Shown: one piece after another, positions 45,813-57,185 of the stretch
How positions within the stretch are numbered: position 1 is the first letter of the stretch
How the letters are laid out: each line of letters begins with the position of its first letter
Assembly (NCBI GenBank): GCA_030765045.1
Contig: CM060974.1
Location: 54,076,339 to 54,140,338, forward strand
DNA from: Tenodera sinensis
Taxonomy: Eukaryota > Arthropoda > Insecta > Mantodea > Mantidae
Reading direction: 5' to 3'
DNA: 64,000 nucleotides
Program-made: the position numbers and the translations under genes
Notes under the pieces: generated by a model
What the model was told of the DNA's origin: nothing
What the model saw: the letters and a program-made list of their open reading frames with translations, nothing else
Database searches by the model: none

Positions 45813-47116
45813 TTTTATGCATGTAACATGTTAGAAAGTTCACTGTGTTTTCCAAAAGAGAAGAAATAAAAAAGGTGGTGCTCTGTTAATGTGCAAAGTC
45901 AGCAGCACCCACTGCATTATGTGCTTGTTGATAATCTCCATATTCAACAGCATTGCCTTTGTACCTAATGAACTAAAGTATGTGAAGGTGTTTCGTTGCT
46001 ATTTATAATCCATTATTACCCTACTTAAACTTTTCTCAATTACAATCTAACTAGGATGGATTGGAGTAATCTGCACTAATTTATGTGTTGAAATGTTGCA
46101 ACAGTTTAAAGTTATCTTGGAAACTACTGCTCTGATTCATATATTCATTTTGAACTCTTTCTTCAACAGTAAATAGCTTAAACTCTGGTTTCTATTGTAG
46201 GCTATAACTTCATAAAAACCAATTATTCAGTAAAAACAAAAGTGAATATTAAAATTATATGTTACAAGCATTACTATCTGCACACTAATTCTGAATGTTT
46301 AGATTACAAGGTTGTTTGACCTTTCAGAACTTTTGAGGTGTTTGGGTTTGCTTATTGATGTAGAGGAAGTATCTGTATTTTGTTCAAATTGATCAAATTG
46401 GCACTTTATTACAAGTTCCAAAGGTTTGGCATGATTACCATTGTCTCAGGTAAAGAGTGGTAATAGAATCGCAAACATAAAGACAGGCAAATGGTGGCGT
46501 TAACTTCACTGTAACACCTTAGTGTTTTTCCATAATCACAGTGTACATTATGTCATTCAAAGGTTCTTATGAACAAAATGCAATGACAGTCATATGGACT
46601 TCTTGTTATGTCATGAATAAATACGATTGAGACATTCAATAGCTCCTGCCCCAGGAGTTATTGATTGGCATCCACATATTATCATCAGCTAATTTCCTGT
46701 CTAATGTTTGAAAATATATTACCTCAGAAGATGTAATGGTGATTTCATCACTGCTGGGGAAAAAGTACTGATCAGATCCAGGAGTATGTATATTATCAGT
46801 TATGATCATGTTCCTGGTACATTTTATAATTCATCTTGAGGATTTTCTTCATAAATTGTATTTTATAAAACTGCTGTGGGTACATAGATATAATGTGATT
46901 TAAATGTTTTGCTGTTACATGTTAGATTCAGATGGCCAAACTATAAATAAACAATGTAAATCTTTAATCATGTTGTACTTGACACAGTACCATTGTTACT
47001 TTATACTTGTTTATATTTCCTGTTGCATTAGTTGAAACATAATGTAGTTTAACTATTTGAAATAGAAATTCGTGGAAATACTTCACATTACTAAAAATGC
47101 ATTTCTTTTTCCACAG
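45813..47116. other. Intron or upstream sequence of the acidic exon
   Basis: AT-rich. It ends in TTTCTTTTTCCACAG (47102-47116), a good 3' splice site. No other feature is recognised. Confidence 0.45.
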
Positions 47117-47611
47117 ACTTGCTACTGAACTTTAAGAAGAGAACTCTTCAAATGCAGTATCTATAGTAAAATGGATATCAAAGTAGAAATTGAGGAAGAG
47201 TCTAGTTTCCTGGACTTTAACTCACAGAATGAGAGAGAGCTTTCTATCAAAGGCCCTGTACAGAAAGTTAAGACTGAAACTGTTACAAGTGGTAGTGACC
47301 GTGATATAGATATGAAAACAGAAATTGAAGAAGAGGATGTGGTTTCCAATGAAGTCTTTATAAAGAATGTTAAAGTTGAAACTGTTGCAAGTGGCAGTAA
47401 CTGTGATACAGATATCAAAACAGAAATTGAAGAAGCTAAGAATTCTAACTTTTGCTCACAGAATGAGAGAGAATTCTTTTTGAAACATCCTGTAATGCAG
47501 TTAAATAAAAGCATCAACAGTGAAACTGAAACCAAAATAGAAATTAAAGAAGAACAGTTGTGGATGGAAGGAACTTTGACAGAAACTCAAAGTATTTATG
47601 ATGATATTAAG
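47117..47611 (+). CDS. Acidic N-terminal coding exon of a probable zinc-finger gene
   Basis: The exon lies between CCACAG at 47111-47116 and the donor AAG|GTAAGC at 47612. 54 nt of 5' UTR precede the ATG at 47171. The 147 codons end exactly on a codon boundary (phase 0). The protein starts MDIKVEIEEESS and is rich in Glu, Lys, Thr and Ser. It is built of three ~35-residue units, each with a SQNERE or VKxET..SGS block and a KTEIEE block. Six psi-K-x-E matches occur at residues 4, 34, 49, 68, 83 and 126. Such acidic leaders precede C2H2 arrays in many arthropod zinc-finger genes. Read-through past the donor would add eight codons and then a stop, so a short unspliced product is also possible. 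The function is inferred from layout only. Confidence 0.75.
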
Positions 47612-47761
47612 GTAAGCTTTGAAGAAAAAGTGCCTTAGACATTTGTTTGTTTTAATCATCTCCTACTTGCAACACTCAATTATACATGTGACAAAATATC
47701 AATAATTTATTTTGCATAGGAAAGAAAAAAAAAAACACTTCATAAATATTATATTTAAAAA

Positions 47762-48603
47762 TCTGATGTGTTGCACTCAGATGACTTTCTCTACTCTTGT
47801 GCTAACCATTCTTACAAATTCTTATTCCTATATGTTCTTTCTGTTAGTTGAGATTAGCGTTTGTACAAATTATCTTATTACTTATTTCCTTGTAGGTGCA
47901 AGGAATACAGTTGGCTTTGTGTGATAGTCAAATCTTTTAAAGCTTTGAGATTCCATTCTCTTTGCACACTTAAGATATAAAAAAATGAACAACGATGTTC
48001 CATTTCAAGAAAGTTTTAAGTTTTCTGAAACTCACACATAACGAGGAATATCTCTGAAATGGTTCACCGTACAAGAAACTTTATGTCGACATAAATTGTG
48101 TATTTTAGCAACATCTACTTTTTGTATAGTACGATTTGGTCTATCTCTAACAGTTTACCAGTTATGCAATAGTCGCACAGAGTAAATATGACTACAGGGA
48201 CTATAGCCAGAAAATTCAAGATATACATTTCATTTGTCATAAAAATATCTCAATCATATGACATTTTAATCAAAATTGTTAGAGCCATTTTGAAGAAAAT
48301 AAAAATTTTCAAAAAGTTTTGCATGTAAAGGATAATTTAGGGTGGAGCTATTTTCTTCAAAATCTTCGTGTTGCATCCTTGAAAGACATTAAACTTAAAT
48401 ACCAACTTTGGTTTTTAGCCTAGTTTTCGTTTTTGAGTTATGCTGTCCACAGACTGACAGACACACGCACACACAGACCTTTTTCTAAAAATGCTTTTTT
48501 TGGATTCAGGGGGTCTCAAAACATATATTTCTGGTGAAATCTCAACATCAAATTTTTGGTTGGAATACAATACTTCCCCTACTTAGCAGTAGAGAAAGTA
48601 AAA
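47762..48603 (+). repeat. R830 copy 8, full length, intronic
   Basis: Runs from TCTGATGTGTTGCACTCAGA to AGCAGTAGAGAAAGTAAAA. It lies inside the intron between 47611 and 58713. The frame beginning at 48534 starts in this repeat and has no recognised domain. Confidence 0.88.
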
Positions 48604-48974
48604 ATAGTGTCAGTCAAAAGCCTAAGTGTAATGACCACATGGGTTTTCTGTTGAACTTCAGTATCTTTTTACCAAAACCTATCATTTTGCTAAAATCCTA
48701 TATCCCTTATAATGAAAAGCCAGCATATGTGAAAGTACACATTTTGCCACAGTTCTTCATGAAAAGTCAGCTTGTTTATGTGATGTGCGTAGGATGTTGT
48801 AAAATGTTTCATCCGAAGTCTACTATATGTGAGCCCTCTAAAAGCTGGCAGATAGTGAAAGGGATTATCATGACATTCAAAGGACCAGTGATAGAAAATA
48901 GTCATAGTTTGCATAGCTCCATGGCAAATGTAACATTAAGGCTTTGTCTTCTTATGAATAAATGAATATTTAGC
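48604..48974. other. No feature recognised
   Basis: Holds the rest of an open frame (to 48965) that starts in R830. I see no domain or homology and consider it chance. Confidence 0.35.
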
Positions 48975-49195
48975 TTATTATTTATTTCTTTCAACAAACT
49001 TACTGTTGGTGTTTTTAAATACACAAGCCTTTGTGGTTTACCAGGAGAAATACGAACTGGTTTGAGAATTTAATGCCATTCTGGCAGTTTTGTCACAATA
49101 GCTCAGTGGTAGAGCAGCCGCCCGGTAAGCGGAAGGTCTGTGGTTCAAATCCCAGTTGTGGCATTGAATTTTTAAGTTCCAGTTCTACCTTTCGA
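48975..49195 (+). mobile_element. SINE-T with the best-preserved tRNA-like head
   Basis: 49092-49163 folds like a tRNA. The 7-bp acceptor stem GTCACAA/TTGTGGC pairs with one G-T, AGCTCAGTGGTAGAGC is the A box, the anticodon loop CCGGTAA gives GGT (Thr), and GGTTCAAATCC is the B box. Two mismatches in the TΨC stem argue against a functional gene. The AAGTTCCAGTTCTACC body follows. Left of the head (48975-49022) lies the SINE tail in opposite orientation (ACAAACTTACTGTTGGTGTT). Confidence 0.75.
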
Positions 49196-49449
49196 ATATT
49201 TAGCTTGTTTAAATAACTGAACATAATTGAAACACTGTCTTGTGCTGTAAACAAAATCCCTGCATTTTGAAAGCTTTTAGAAAACATGACCCGACATTTG
49301 TCCTTGAGCTGCCATATTGTCATGTTTTGCAGGTCAGCGATTGTAGAGGTAGTGGTATAAGGTTACTGAAACTTACTCTCTCTGAGACAGCCTCCAGGAA
49401 ACTGCTTCCTCCTGAGGGCTGGGCATCCCTCAAGCCCTGTCTCAGTGGG

Positions 49450-49880
49450 CCATATGATCTTCCTTTGGGGTAGCTTCTGTATACAGTAGACTTGATCATC
49501 TTTACACCTCGTACAGTCCTTGCCATGGTTATTGAAGCTTGGGACAAGGTAGGCTGGGTAGGCAATACAGGCTCACCAAATCTCCTCTGCTAGAACCCTA
49601 GGCTGTTGGCTTGCTGGTCGTACCAGTCTTCATCTGTTGCTGGCTACTTGGATGTGCTGACAAGCCATTTCATATGCATCGTGAAGATAGTCCATGAGGT
49701 TCTCCAATAGTTGATTTCTGGCTGTCCTGTCCCAGGAAGGCTCCCAAACATAAGATCCCACAGAAGACCCAACTTCCTGCCGAAGACCATCTGGCTGCTG
49801 GTGGTGTTATGGGTTGATGAGTGGTCGGCCAGCAAGAAAAGTGGTACCCCAACATCCCATTCCTTCCGGTGGTTGGTCAT
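49450..49880 (-). pseudogene. Gypsy integrase C-terminal part, relic
   Basis: The minus strand reads HRKEWDVGVPLFLLADHSST, MVFGRKLGLLWDLMFG, which match the end of the integrase core of gypsy elements (HETTG..P..L.FGR.LRLP.DL.FG). Shifted frames follow with RGDLV, PKLQ and PWQGLYEV, the GPY/F-type C-terminal module. Stops are frequent. The family's integrase would insert the cDNA. Confidence 0.75.
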
Positions 49881-50449
49881 AACTTCACTGAGATGTTTTC
49901 TTAATGTCCCCCTAAGGGGTCAAAGGATGAGTCCCACACCCACCCATCCTGGGGTGATTATCTGACATGCCGAGCCATGCATCTACACTGTCTCCCTCAT
50001 GTAGTTAGTGATCTAACCTGTAGGGAGAGTTATGTGTTGGTGCAAAGGTTAATCAAGTCCCTCATGGGCACCCCGATTAGTTCTATGCTGTGGGTTGCTA
50101 GCATGCGATGCATGCAAGTGTATCAAAAGGTGATGCAGACATGAGCAATTCCAAAGTACAGTCAGGGGAATTTGTGTGATGTGAGAAGTATTCATAGCGT
50201 TCTAGTTATATGTAATGTCATAGTTAATGTTACATTACATGTACATGTTAATATCTATGCAAGGTTAGCATGGAAGGAGTTGTGTGGTGAAATGGTGGGA
50301 GCAATTGTTATGCGTTGGCTCCTCAATGGGAGCCATGTCAGTGCTGGCATGCATATAGTTCCCCTCTGGTCCATGAGTCGCCGGATTGTCCTTGTGTCTT
50401 ACTCATTTGCAGCCAACCTGAGGATGGTGGCAGAGCTGCAAAATGTGTC

Positions 50450-51470
50450 ACTCTCAGGAGTGATAGCCCTCTTCCTCAGGGCTGAGTAGTGTAAGGACTT
50501 TGAGAGCAGCTATGGAGTGGATGATTGTCATGTGTTGTAATCACTGAGGATCAGATGTTGAGATATCTCAGCATTGTGCACCCCATTGATGAAGCACTAG
50601 GATGAGTGCTGGGCCATTTAGCTGGCTGGAAGGTTCGCTAAAGCCTTGCTCACAAGCTGTTCATTGGGCAGGGCGAACTCATGCAGCTGTTTTGGCCTCT
50701 ACTTGAGCTGACTGTGACAGGTTGTGGTCAGACTTCGGTTTCCGATTAGGTTTTTGAAAGCCTCTCAAATGTCTCTGGTTGCCGCCAAAGTCAGAATCAC
50801 CATCAGTAGTTCTACTGTGTGTCCTTGGAGGCTAGCTATCAGCTGTGCTGCTCCCTCTTCTGTTGGCAACTGGTTGTGTATGGTGACAGTGGCAAATTAT
50901 TGGCAGAAAACTTCAAAGATTAATGTCCCTTCAAAGTTGAATGGCTTGAGGCATGCAGTGTTGTGTGGCACCCTGAAACCTTGATCTTTAAGTTCTTAAT
51001 TGTTCGCCAAGCATTTGTTCCATCCTGGTGTTCAGTTCCTTAGTGCTGCCATCGATTCTGCCCTCGAGGGTGCTTAGCCATTACCCAGCATCCTCCACGG
51101 GCTAACCGTTTGCCGAATTGTGTGTGTTTCTTCACCCTAGTCCATTTGTTCATCAACCTTTTTGGATAGCTCTGCCTGTATATCCATCCCAGATACTATC
51201 TTTGTCTCCATCTTCTCTATTCTGTAATTCATTTCCATCTAGATTTCTCCCATCACAGAGATCCCTGTTATTACTTCACTTACCATCTTCACCATTCCAG
51301 AGTGTACATTTTTCATTTCTGTCTTCATCTTCTGCATTCTGGAATTGTCTTTATTTCATTTCACATTTTGTTCATCCCAGATTTAATTTTCTCCATCTTA
51401 AGTGATAATTGTGCTAACATTACTTTCATCATGATGTTCATGTTCCACTTGTGACACTGGTGTTACAAAT
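50450..51470 (-). pseudogene. Gypsy gag relic
   Basis: 51470-51000 is coiled-coil coding on the minus strand, homologous to the relics at 1155-1620 and 7035-7480. 50990-50500 reads a capsid-like segment: FNFEGT, AAQLIASLQGHTVELLM, EAFKNLIGNRSL, LHEFALPNEQLVSKALANLP, CFINGVHNAEISQHL. These match the capsid core of arthropod gypsy elements (A..L..SLQG.A.E.L, L..RYG, ...F...V..L.H.A, AFI.G..D..I...L). Several in-frame stops are present. Confidence 0.7.
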
Positions 51471-51890
51471 AAGTTCCATTGGTTTTAATGTCACTTTATT
51501 TCTTTTTAAACTATTAGTGAGGGGCTAACACTAGTACAAAAGGCACTATTGCATGTACAGAATTACAATTCATACCTAATTTTCTCTAACTGTCCTTGAA
51601 ATTGCTATGGTATCACAACTGCCAGCTGTCATTTAACCCTCTGTGTCTCACAATGGAACTCTCAGCTAACTGGTTGGCCATGCTGACTCTCTTATACAGT
51701 CCAGATTTACTGCAAACTTTTCCAGAAACCGAAAGATCTTGGCTTGCGCCATAAACAAAATCTCTGTACTTTGAATACTTGTAGAAATGCATGCAATGAT
51801 GTTTGTCTTTGAGCCAACGTATTTGTATGTTTTGTAGGCCGGTGATTACAAAGGCAGTTATTTGAACTATTAACACTGAATCTTTGTGAG

Positions 51891-52028
51891 GTAAGCGGAA
51901 GGTCTGTGGTTCAAGTCCCAGCTGTAACATTGAATTTTTAAGTTCCAGTTCTACCTCTCAAACATTGCCCATACACGGCTTGTGTGTTTAAAGACACCAA
52001 CAGTAAGTTTGTTAGCATAAATAAATAA
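51891..52028 (+). mobile_element. SINE-T, 5' truncated, with target duplication
   Basis: Starts inside the tRNA-like head (GTAAGCGGAAGGTCTGTGG). It runs through the B box, the TTTAAGTTCCAGTTCTACCT body, GTGTGTTTAAAGACACCAAC and an AAATAAATAA tail. It is flanked by TAACACTGAATCTTTGTGAG (51871-51890) and TAACACTGAATCTCTTTGAG (52029-52048). This copy defines the SINE-T 3' end. Confidence 0.85.
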
Positions 52029-52048
52029 TAACACTGAATCTCTTTGAG

Positions 52049-52479
52049 GCGCTGTTGATGTGACAATACTATAATAGATTACATAGGTTGGCACTGTACA
52101 AGCAATAGTTAAAAAATAATACCAGGTGTTTCAGAATTAATATAGGCTTGTTAGCATTTATTACATTGAATTTACAATTATAAGTCACACATCAAATGAA
52201 ATACCCCCACCCCAGGGTCCTACTACAGTAGGTACAGGCCTTGGCACACCCGGGTTCCTGGGATGCTCACCATAATTTCACCCCCCCCCCCTTTCATATC
52301 TATCAACTGTGCCACTTGTAGCTGCTCATTAATCACCCTCTTCTAGGATTATTATGATTATTAGTTTGTATGGTCTTAGATTTATTAACTCCTTTGTCAC
52401 CAGGAGGGATCTTTCCTATCTCTGTGGTCCTGTCCCACAGTTTTAGCACGGCCCCCAAGATGTACTTTTAGGAGGTCTC
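52049..52479. other. Gypsy LTR edge and unassigned sequence
   Basis: Includes a C run near 52280-52291. The GC content rises towards LINE C, whose true left end is not fixed. Confidence 0.35.
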
Positions 52480-52924
52480 AGACGCGAAGATTGGGGAACT
52501 TCACACTGCCCCTATGTACAGCCTTAGGTGTGGAGCCCATCCACACCGTCATGTCCACCTATGTAGGTCTCGGAGGGGCCCGGGCTGTGTTAATTCCCTG
52601 ATGACCATGTACCGTCAGGTTAGTATCACTGGCCGGATGTATTACCGCTGACTGAACCCCAGTGTAATCAACCACAAGTCCCCTGAACTTGCCTCTGTAT
52701 CTTGCACACAGGCACGCCCTAAAGTGGGGAGCCACAGGCTGTGATTGGGGCATAAAGTCGGGGTGTGCGTGGTAAACGATTTACCCATGTGGACAAACAG
52801 TGGAGATCAGAGGGTAGTCCCTCTAATGTACACTTTGAGGTCATTCATGGAGGTGCCTCCATGGTAGCATAGACCGTGGAGATTTAGTGTCTTTCTTCTT
52901 TGACCTCCGGTTGGCAGGCTAACT

Positions 52925-53810
52925 CACACAGTTCCGGAAGGGGGTCCAATCAATCATGCATCTGTGCAAAACCCCATTCACTGATAGTTTACTAGTTATG
53001 ACCTTGACATGTGAGGGAAAAACAATAAAGGACCTGAACCCATTTTACATTAAGTGAGAAGTGGACAGGATATGTGGCCCTGTAGAGAACATGAGCAGAC
53101 TACAAGAGGGTACACTACAACTAGAGGGTAGTAATGCTCCAGAAAGCTTTAAAAGCTAGTTTGTTGGGGTCCTACCCTATCCGGGTAGGCCCACACAAAT
53201 CTTTGAACTTGTTTTATGGAGTTGTCACCACCTCCAGTTGTCCAGACGAACGAGGAAATAGCCACCTGCCTTTCAGACCAATGTGTGTCTCAAGCTTTCC
53301 GTCACACTTGCAAGCAGGATGGTAAAGAGACCCTTGTGTTTCTCACCTTCAAGGGTACTCAGTTGTTAGAATATTTATTTTGCAGATATGAACGAGCCAC
53401 AGTACAGCAGTACATATGTTCCAAACCCTATGCGCTCCTTTCAGTGCCAGAAGTTGACATGTTAAGACGTCATGTAACCATCCTACTCTTTGTGAACATT
53501 GTGGCTTACCCGCATATGAGGGCACAGTGTTTATTGTTATCCTTATTGTGTCATTTGTGGAGAGAATCATCCAGCTAGCTTGCGACAGTGTCCAAAGTTT
53601 ATGGATGAGAGGAGCATACAGGAGCTGCATCAAAGAACGCCTTACCTTCCCCGAAGTGCATAAGTGCTTTGAACAAATGAAACCAGCTACCACCCTTGGT
53701 TATGTGTCAGCAGTCCACCACACTCCTGTAAACACTGTCGCCATACGACACGTTCCAGTGGCAGATGTAACAGACACTTCCCAGCGAGACTTCTCCACAG
53801 TATAGTGTCA
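52925..53810 (+). pseudogene. LINE C ORF1 (gag-like, CCHC knuckles), relic
   Basis: Fragments in several frames read NKGPEPI, RICGPVENMSRLQEGTLQLE, LKASLLGSYPIRVGPHKSLN, EEIATCLSDQCVSQAFRHTC and then knuckle-like text FQCQKL and CVICGENHPASLRQCPKF. The last is a good C-x2-C-x4-H-x4-C knuckle. The protein of this family binds element RNA. Frameshifts lie near 53200, 53400 and 53560. Confidence 0.7.
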
Positions 53811-54088
53811 CACAAGCAATGGCTACTACATCTTCAGCCATGCAGACAAAAGCTCACAAGAGTTCAAGAGCCATAGCTAGCCTGTTGACAGACATGGTTC
53901 CAGGACTATTGTTCGCACCTGCAGCCGCTCATCCTCGTTTAAGTCCCGCACCATGAGCCACAAGGTATCTTCTGACTTCTGTACATCAGAGGAATCACCA
54001 GGGAATGGGGACTTCCACACTCCCTTTCCCAAGTCAGCTTAGATAAAGAAGAAAAAGATGAAGACCAACCACTAATGTCATTTTTACC

Positions 54089-54800
54089 ATGGAAATAATC
54101 CAGTGGAATTTTAATGGGTTCCAGGCACGTGTTCTGGACATACAGCATCTCGTTTGTCAACGCTCTCCATCAATCATCTGTCTACAAGAAAACCACTTGC
54201 AGCCTAATCATGCTCTCCATCTTTGTGGTTTTTCAGCATTTACACATGACTGCAGCTGATAGGCGAGCAAGCGGTGGTGTTGCTATTCTGGTGACGCATA
54301 ACACCTATGCCACTAGCATACCACTGAACATATCGCTGCAAGCTATAGCAGTACATGTACAGCTGCAGAGCCTTTCTTTCTCTGTTTGCAGTGTATATCT
54401 GCCACCTGTCAGTGTTGTACACGAGAACAATCTTTGGGCTCTTTTGGCACAGATTTTGCCTCTTTTTAGGCAATCTGAATGCCAAACACACTTACTGCGA
54501 CTTTGACATTGATGATGCTCATAGATGCCTTGTGGCAGACATTTCCATTCTCTCCAGCTTACTTTTATTAAACACCTGTGTCCCTACCTTTTTATCATCT
54601 GCCTATGTTACTCACTCCGCCCTAGACGTTAGCTTCTATAGCCCTTCACTGGTACACCTTGATTGGTGTGTGCTTTCCAACGTATTTGGCAGTGATCATT
54701 ATCCCATTAACATTCACCTGTGCCAACGCGACATCCTCACTGGATTATTTCCAAGGCTACCTGGGGGAAATTTCATTCATTCATCTCAATAACAATGTCT
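54089..54800 (+). pseudogene. LINE C endonuclease domain, relic
   Basis: From ATG at 54089 it reads IIQWNFNGFQARVLDIQHLV and IICLQENHLQ, the opening blocks of an APE-type endonuclease. After a TGA near 54257 it continues with ASGGVAILV, SVYLPPVSVV and LNAKHTY. It closes with SNVFGSDHYPINIHL, where the catalytic SDH is intact. At least one stop and two frameshifts. Confidence 0.8.
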
Positions 54801-54899
54801 TCCCCACCATCGATGAACTGGTGGAGTACCTTACATGTTCTTTCCTGCTAGCAGCGAATTCCAGCATTCCTCATAGTTCAACTACATCTCATCATGTTC

Positions 54900-56760
54900 C
54901 TGTGCCTTGGTGGTCTGAGGAATGCCATATGGCTGTTAAAGCACACAAGCGTGCTGTGCGTGTTTTCAGTTCACATCTTACGGAGGAGAATTATTGCATT
55001 AAACGTTCTCATGCCAGGGCACGTTTTGTTCTTCGCTGTGCAGAACGCTTATCTTGGAAACTTACATCTCTCAACTTCCCCATTGCATTTTGGCACAAAA
55101 GCTGTGGACTGCTGTTCAGCGTATGTATGGCAAGTGTCGCTGGACTATCATTCCAACCTTGCCATAAACGGCTCACATTTACACCAGTGAGGAGGATATC
55201 ACTAACACACTTACTACTTCATTCACTATTACTAGCCAAACAGATAGTTACGATAGCACTTTTATACCTATCAAGGAATCTGTGAAACAGATAGTCCTCA
55301 ATTTCATCAGTGACTGTAGTGAACTGTACAATGCACCTTTTACTGTAGTGGAGCTGCTGCACTCTTGTCTTTTGCTAAGGATTCCTCTCCTGGTCCCAAT
55401 GACATCCACTGACAAATGTCGCTTCATCTTCCACCTGCGGCTTTCTCCTTCCTGCTGGGCATTTACAACTGTATCTGGCGTGAGCAGGTTTTTCCGTCTT
55501 CCTGGCAAGAGGGTATTGTCATCCCTGTTCCCTCTAGTTACCACCCTATTGCCTAACGAGTGTCATTTATAAGACCTTTGAATGGATGATTAACACTCAC
55601 TTAGTGTGGTGGCTAGAGATGCATAACCTGCTGAGCAATGTTCAGTATGGGTTTCATTGCCATTGCTCTAGTGTCGACCAACTGACACGCTTGGAGGCTT
55701 ATGTCCAAAATGCCTTTCTGCTGAAGCAGCATGTCGTGGGTGTCTTCTTTGATTTGGAAAAGGCCTACAATACCACCTGGAGCTGTGGTATCTTCCATAC
55801 TCTGCACCAATATGGTTTGTGTGGTAATTTAGCAATGTTTCTTTTTAACTTTTAGCCCTTTGCCATTTTCATGTTTGCATTGGAACACGCTCTCCCAGGA
55901 GATGATCCGTTAAATTGAAATTATTTTGTTGTTTAACGACACTCAATTGCCAGGATCACATCAGAGGTGCCAGTGTGCCGGAATTTCATCCTGCAGGAGC
56001 TGTTTTACATGCCAGTAAATCGACTGATATGGAGCTTAAAAACCATCGGTCTCGGCTGGATTTGAACATGACCTTGGGATCAGTAGGCCAGCGTCTAACC
56101 AACTGAGCCACCCAGACCAACTAGAGATGATCCAGGAAAATGGTGTACCCCAAGGGTCGATTCTTAGTGTTACGCTTTTTGCTTTTACCATTAATGGCAT
56201 CATTTGTGTTGTTTGTAGAGGAATCCCGAAGTCCCTATATGTTGACTTAGTGGTATACTATCACTCATATAATCTTGAGCACGTTGAGCATTAACTGCAG
56301 CTGACCATAACATCCATCGCGGAGTGGGCCCTTCACACTGGCTTTCAGTTCTCCCCTACGAAAATACAGTGTATCCACTTCATCAACTTCGTGACATACA
56401 CCCACTCCTGCTCTTCATTTGCATGGTACATGTCTACCATTTGTCCCACAGCTTAAGTTCTTGGGCTTTCACCTCCACAGCAAACTCACATGGGAGCACC
56501 ATATTTGTCAACTTTGGGCTTCCTGCGATTGTTCGCTTCAGATACTAAGGGTTTCATCTGGGACATCTTGGGGCATCTATGGGTGGTGAATGCACCATCA
56601 TTTTGAGGTTTTATTGCTCACTGGTCCAGTCCAAATTAGACTATGGCTATTCTATTTATGGCATGGTGTCTGCCTCTAAACTGTGCCTTTTAGACACAGT
56701 ATATGACACTGGTATCTGTCTTGCTACTGGGCCTTCCACACCAGTAGAGTGAATTGCCTC
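54900..56760 (+). pseudogene. LINE C reverse transcriptase, relic split by SINE-R
   Basis: Reads PWWSEECHMAVKAHKRAVRV, later LVWWLEMHNLLSNVQYGF, then VVGVFFDLEKAYNTTW (first catalytic Asp block). SINE-R is inserted at 55909-56123, after which ENGVPQGSILSVTLFAFTIN continues. The expected YADD block is decayed (SLYVDLVVYY). FHLHSKLTWEHHI matches the thumb region. The SINE splits the frame between the FDLEKAY and GVPQGS blocks. Confidence 0.8.
55909..56123 (-). mobile_element. SINE-R, 215 bp, with 10-bp target duplication
   Basis: Flanked by GAGATGATCC at 55899-55908 and 56124-56133. On the minus strand it starts with a tRNA-like head (GGTGGCTCAGTTGGTTAGAC as A box, GTTCAAATCC as B box) and ends with A/T-rich text (AATTATTTTGTTG on the plus strand). 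The other copy is at 9780-9988. Confidence 0.88.
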
Positions 56761-57185
56761 TATTCTGATTTTTCAAACCTCCACTGCATGTTGACACTTG
56801 TTACTTTGTTCCTACATGGCAGAGTTGGCCACTCATCCAGGTCATCCTTCATTTCCATCTGTATTGGTCCAGACCTCACACACCATTATATACAGAATAC
56901 AACTATCTCCCATCCAAGTGGTATCAGGTTTCAAGAACTGCTTGCCACACATGCCCTTTGACTGCTAGCCATAGAGCGGCATTCACTTGGCCGCTGTCCT
57001 CTGTGGCAACTCCAGCATGCATGCTGGAAACCTGGAGCGGTTTTAACTTCCATTTTTTAGTTATTTTAACTTTCACTTGTTAGCTTTTTAGGGGTAAGGT
57101 TTTAATTGTTGTTTGCGTGTTTTATCTTTGGACTTCAAGCACGAATGACCTAGTTGTCGACTTAAACACCACCACTTACTTACTC

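Larger units (their letters stand above)
49215..52048 (-). mobile_element. Ty3/gypsy LTR retrotransposon, decayed, internally deleted
   Basis: Direct repeats at about 49225-49400 and 51740-51890 plus 52029-52050 (TAAACAAAATCYCTGYAYTTTGAA, CATGTTTTGCAGG or TATGTTTTGTAGG) are the LTR remnants. On the minus strand from 51.47 kb come a gag coiled coil, a gag core and, after a large gap, integrase C-terminal sequence. Protease, RT and RNase H are absent. A SINE-T interrupts the right LTR. The whole lies in the large intron of the acidic-exon gene, antisense to it. Confidence 0.75.
52480..57185 (+). mobile_element. LINE C, decayed two-ORF non-LTR retrotransposon
   Basis: Plus-strand order is gag-like ORF1, endonuclease, reverse transcriptase and a 3' region ending near ACCTAGTTGTCGACTTAAAC. 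GC content is higher than in the surroundings, consistent with an insertion from a different composition class. Frames are broken many times and no RNase H was recognised. The order fits a jockey/I-type element; the clade is uncertain. It lies in the large intron of the acidic-exon gene, in the same sense. Confidence 0.75.

Noticed and set aside
48534..48965. Open frame of 143 codons
   Set aside because: Begins within the R830 repeat and reads a repeat edge plus unique DNA. No splice context or domain.
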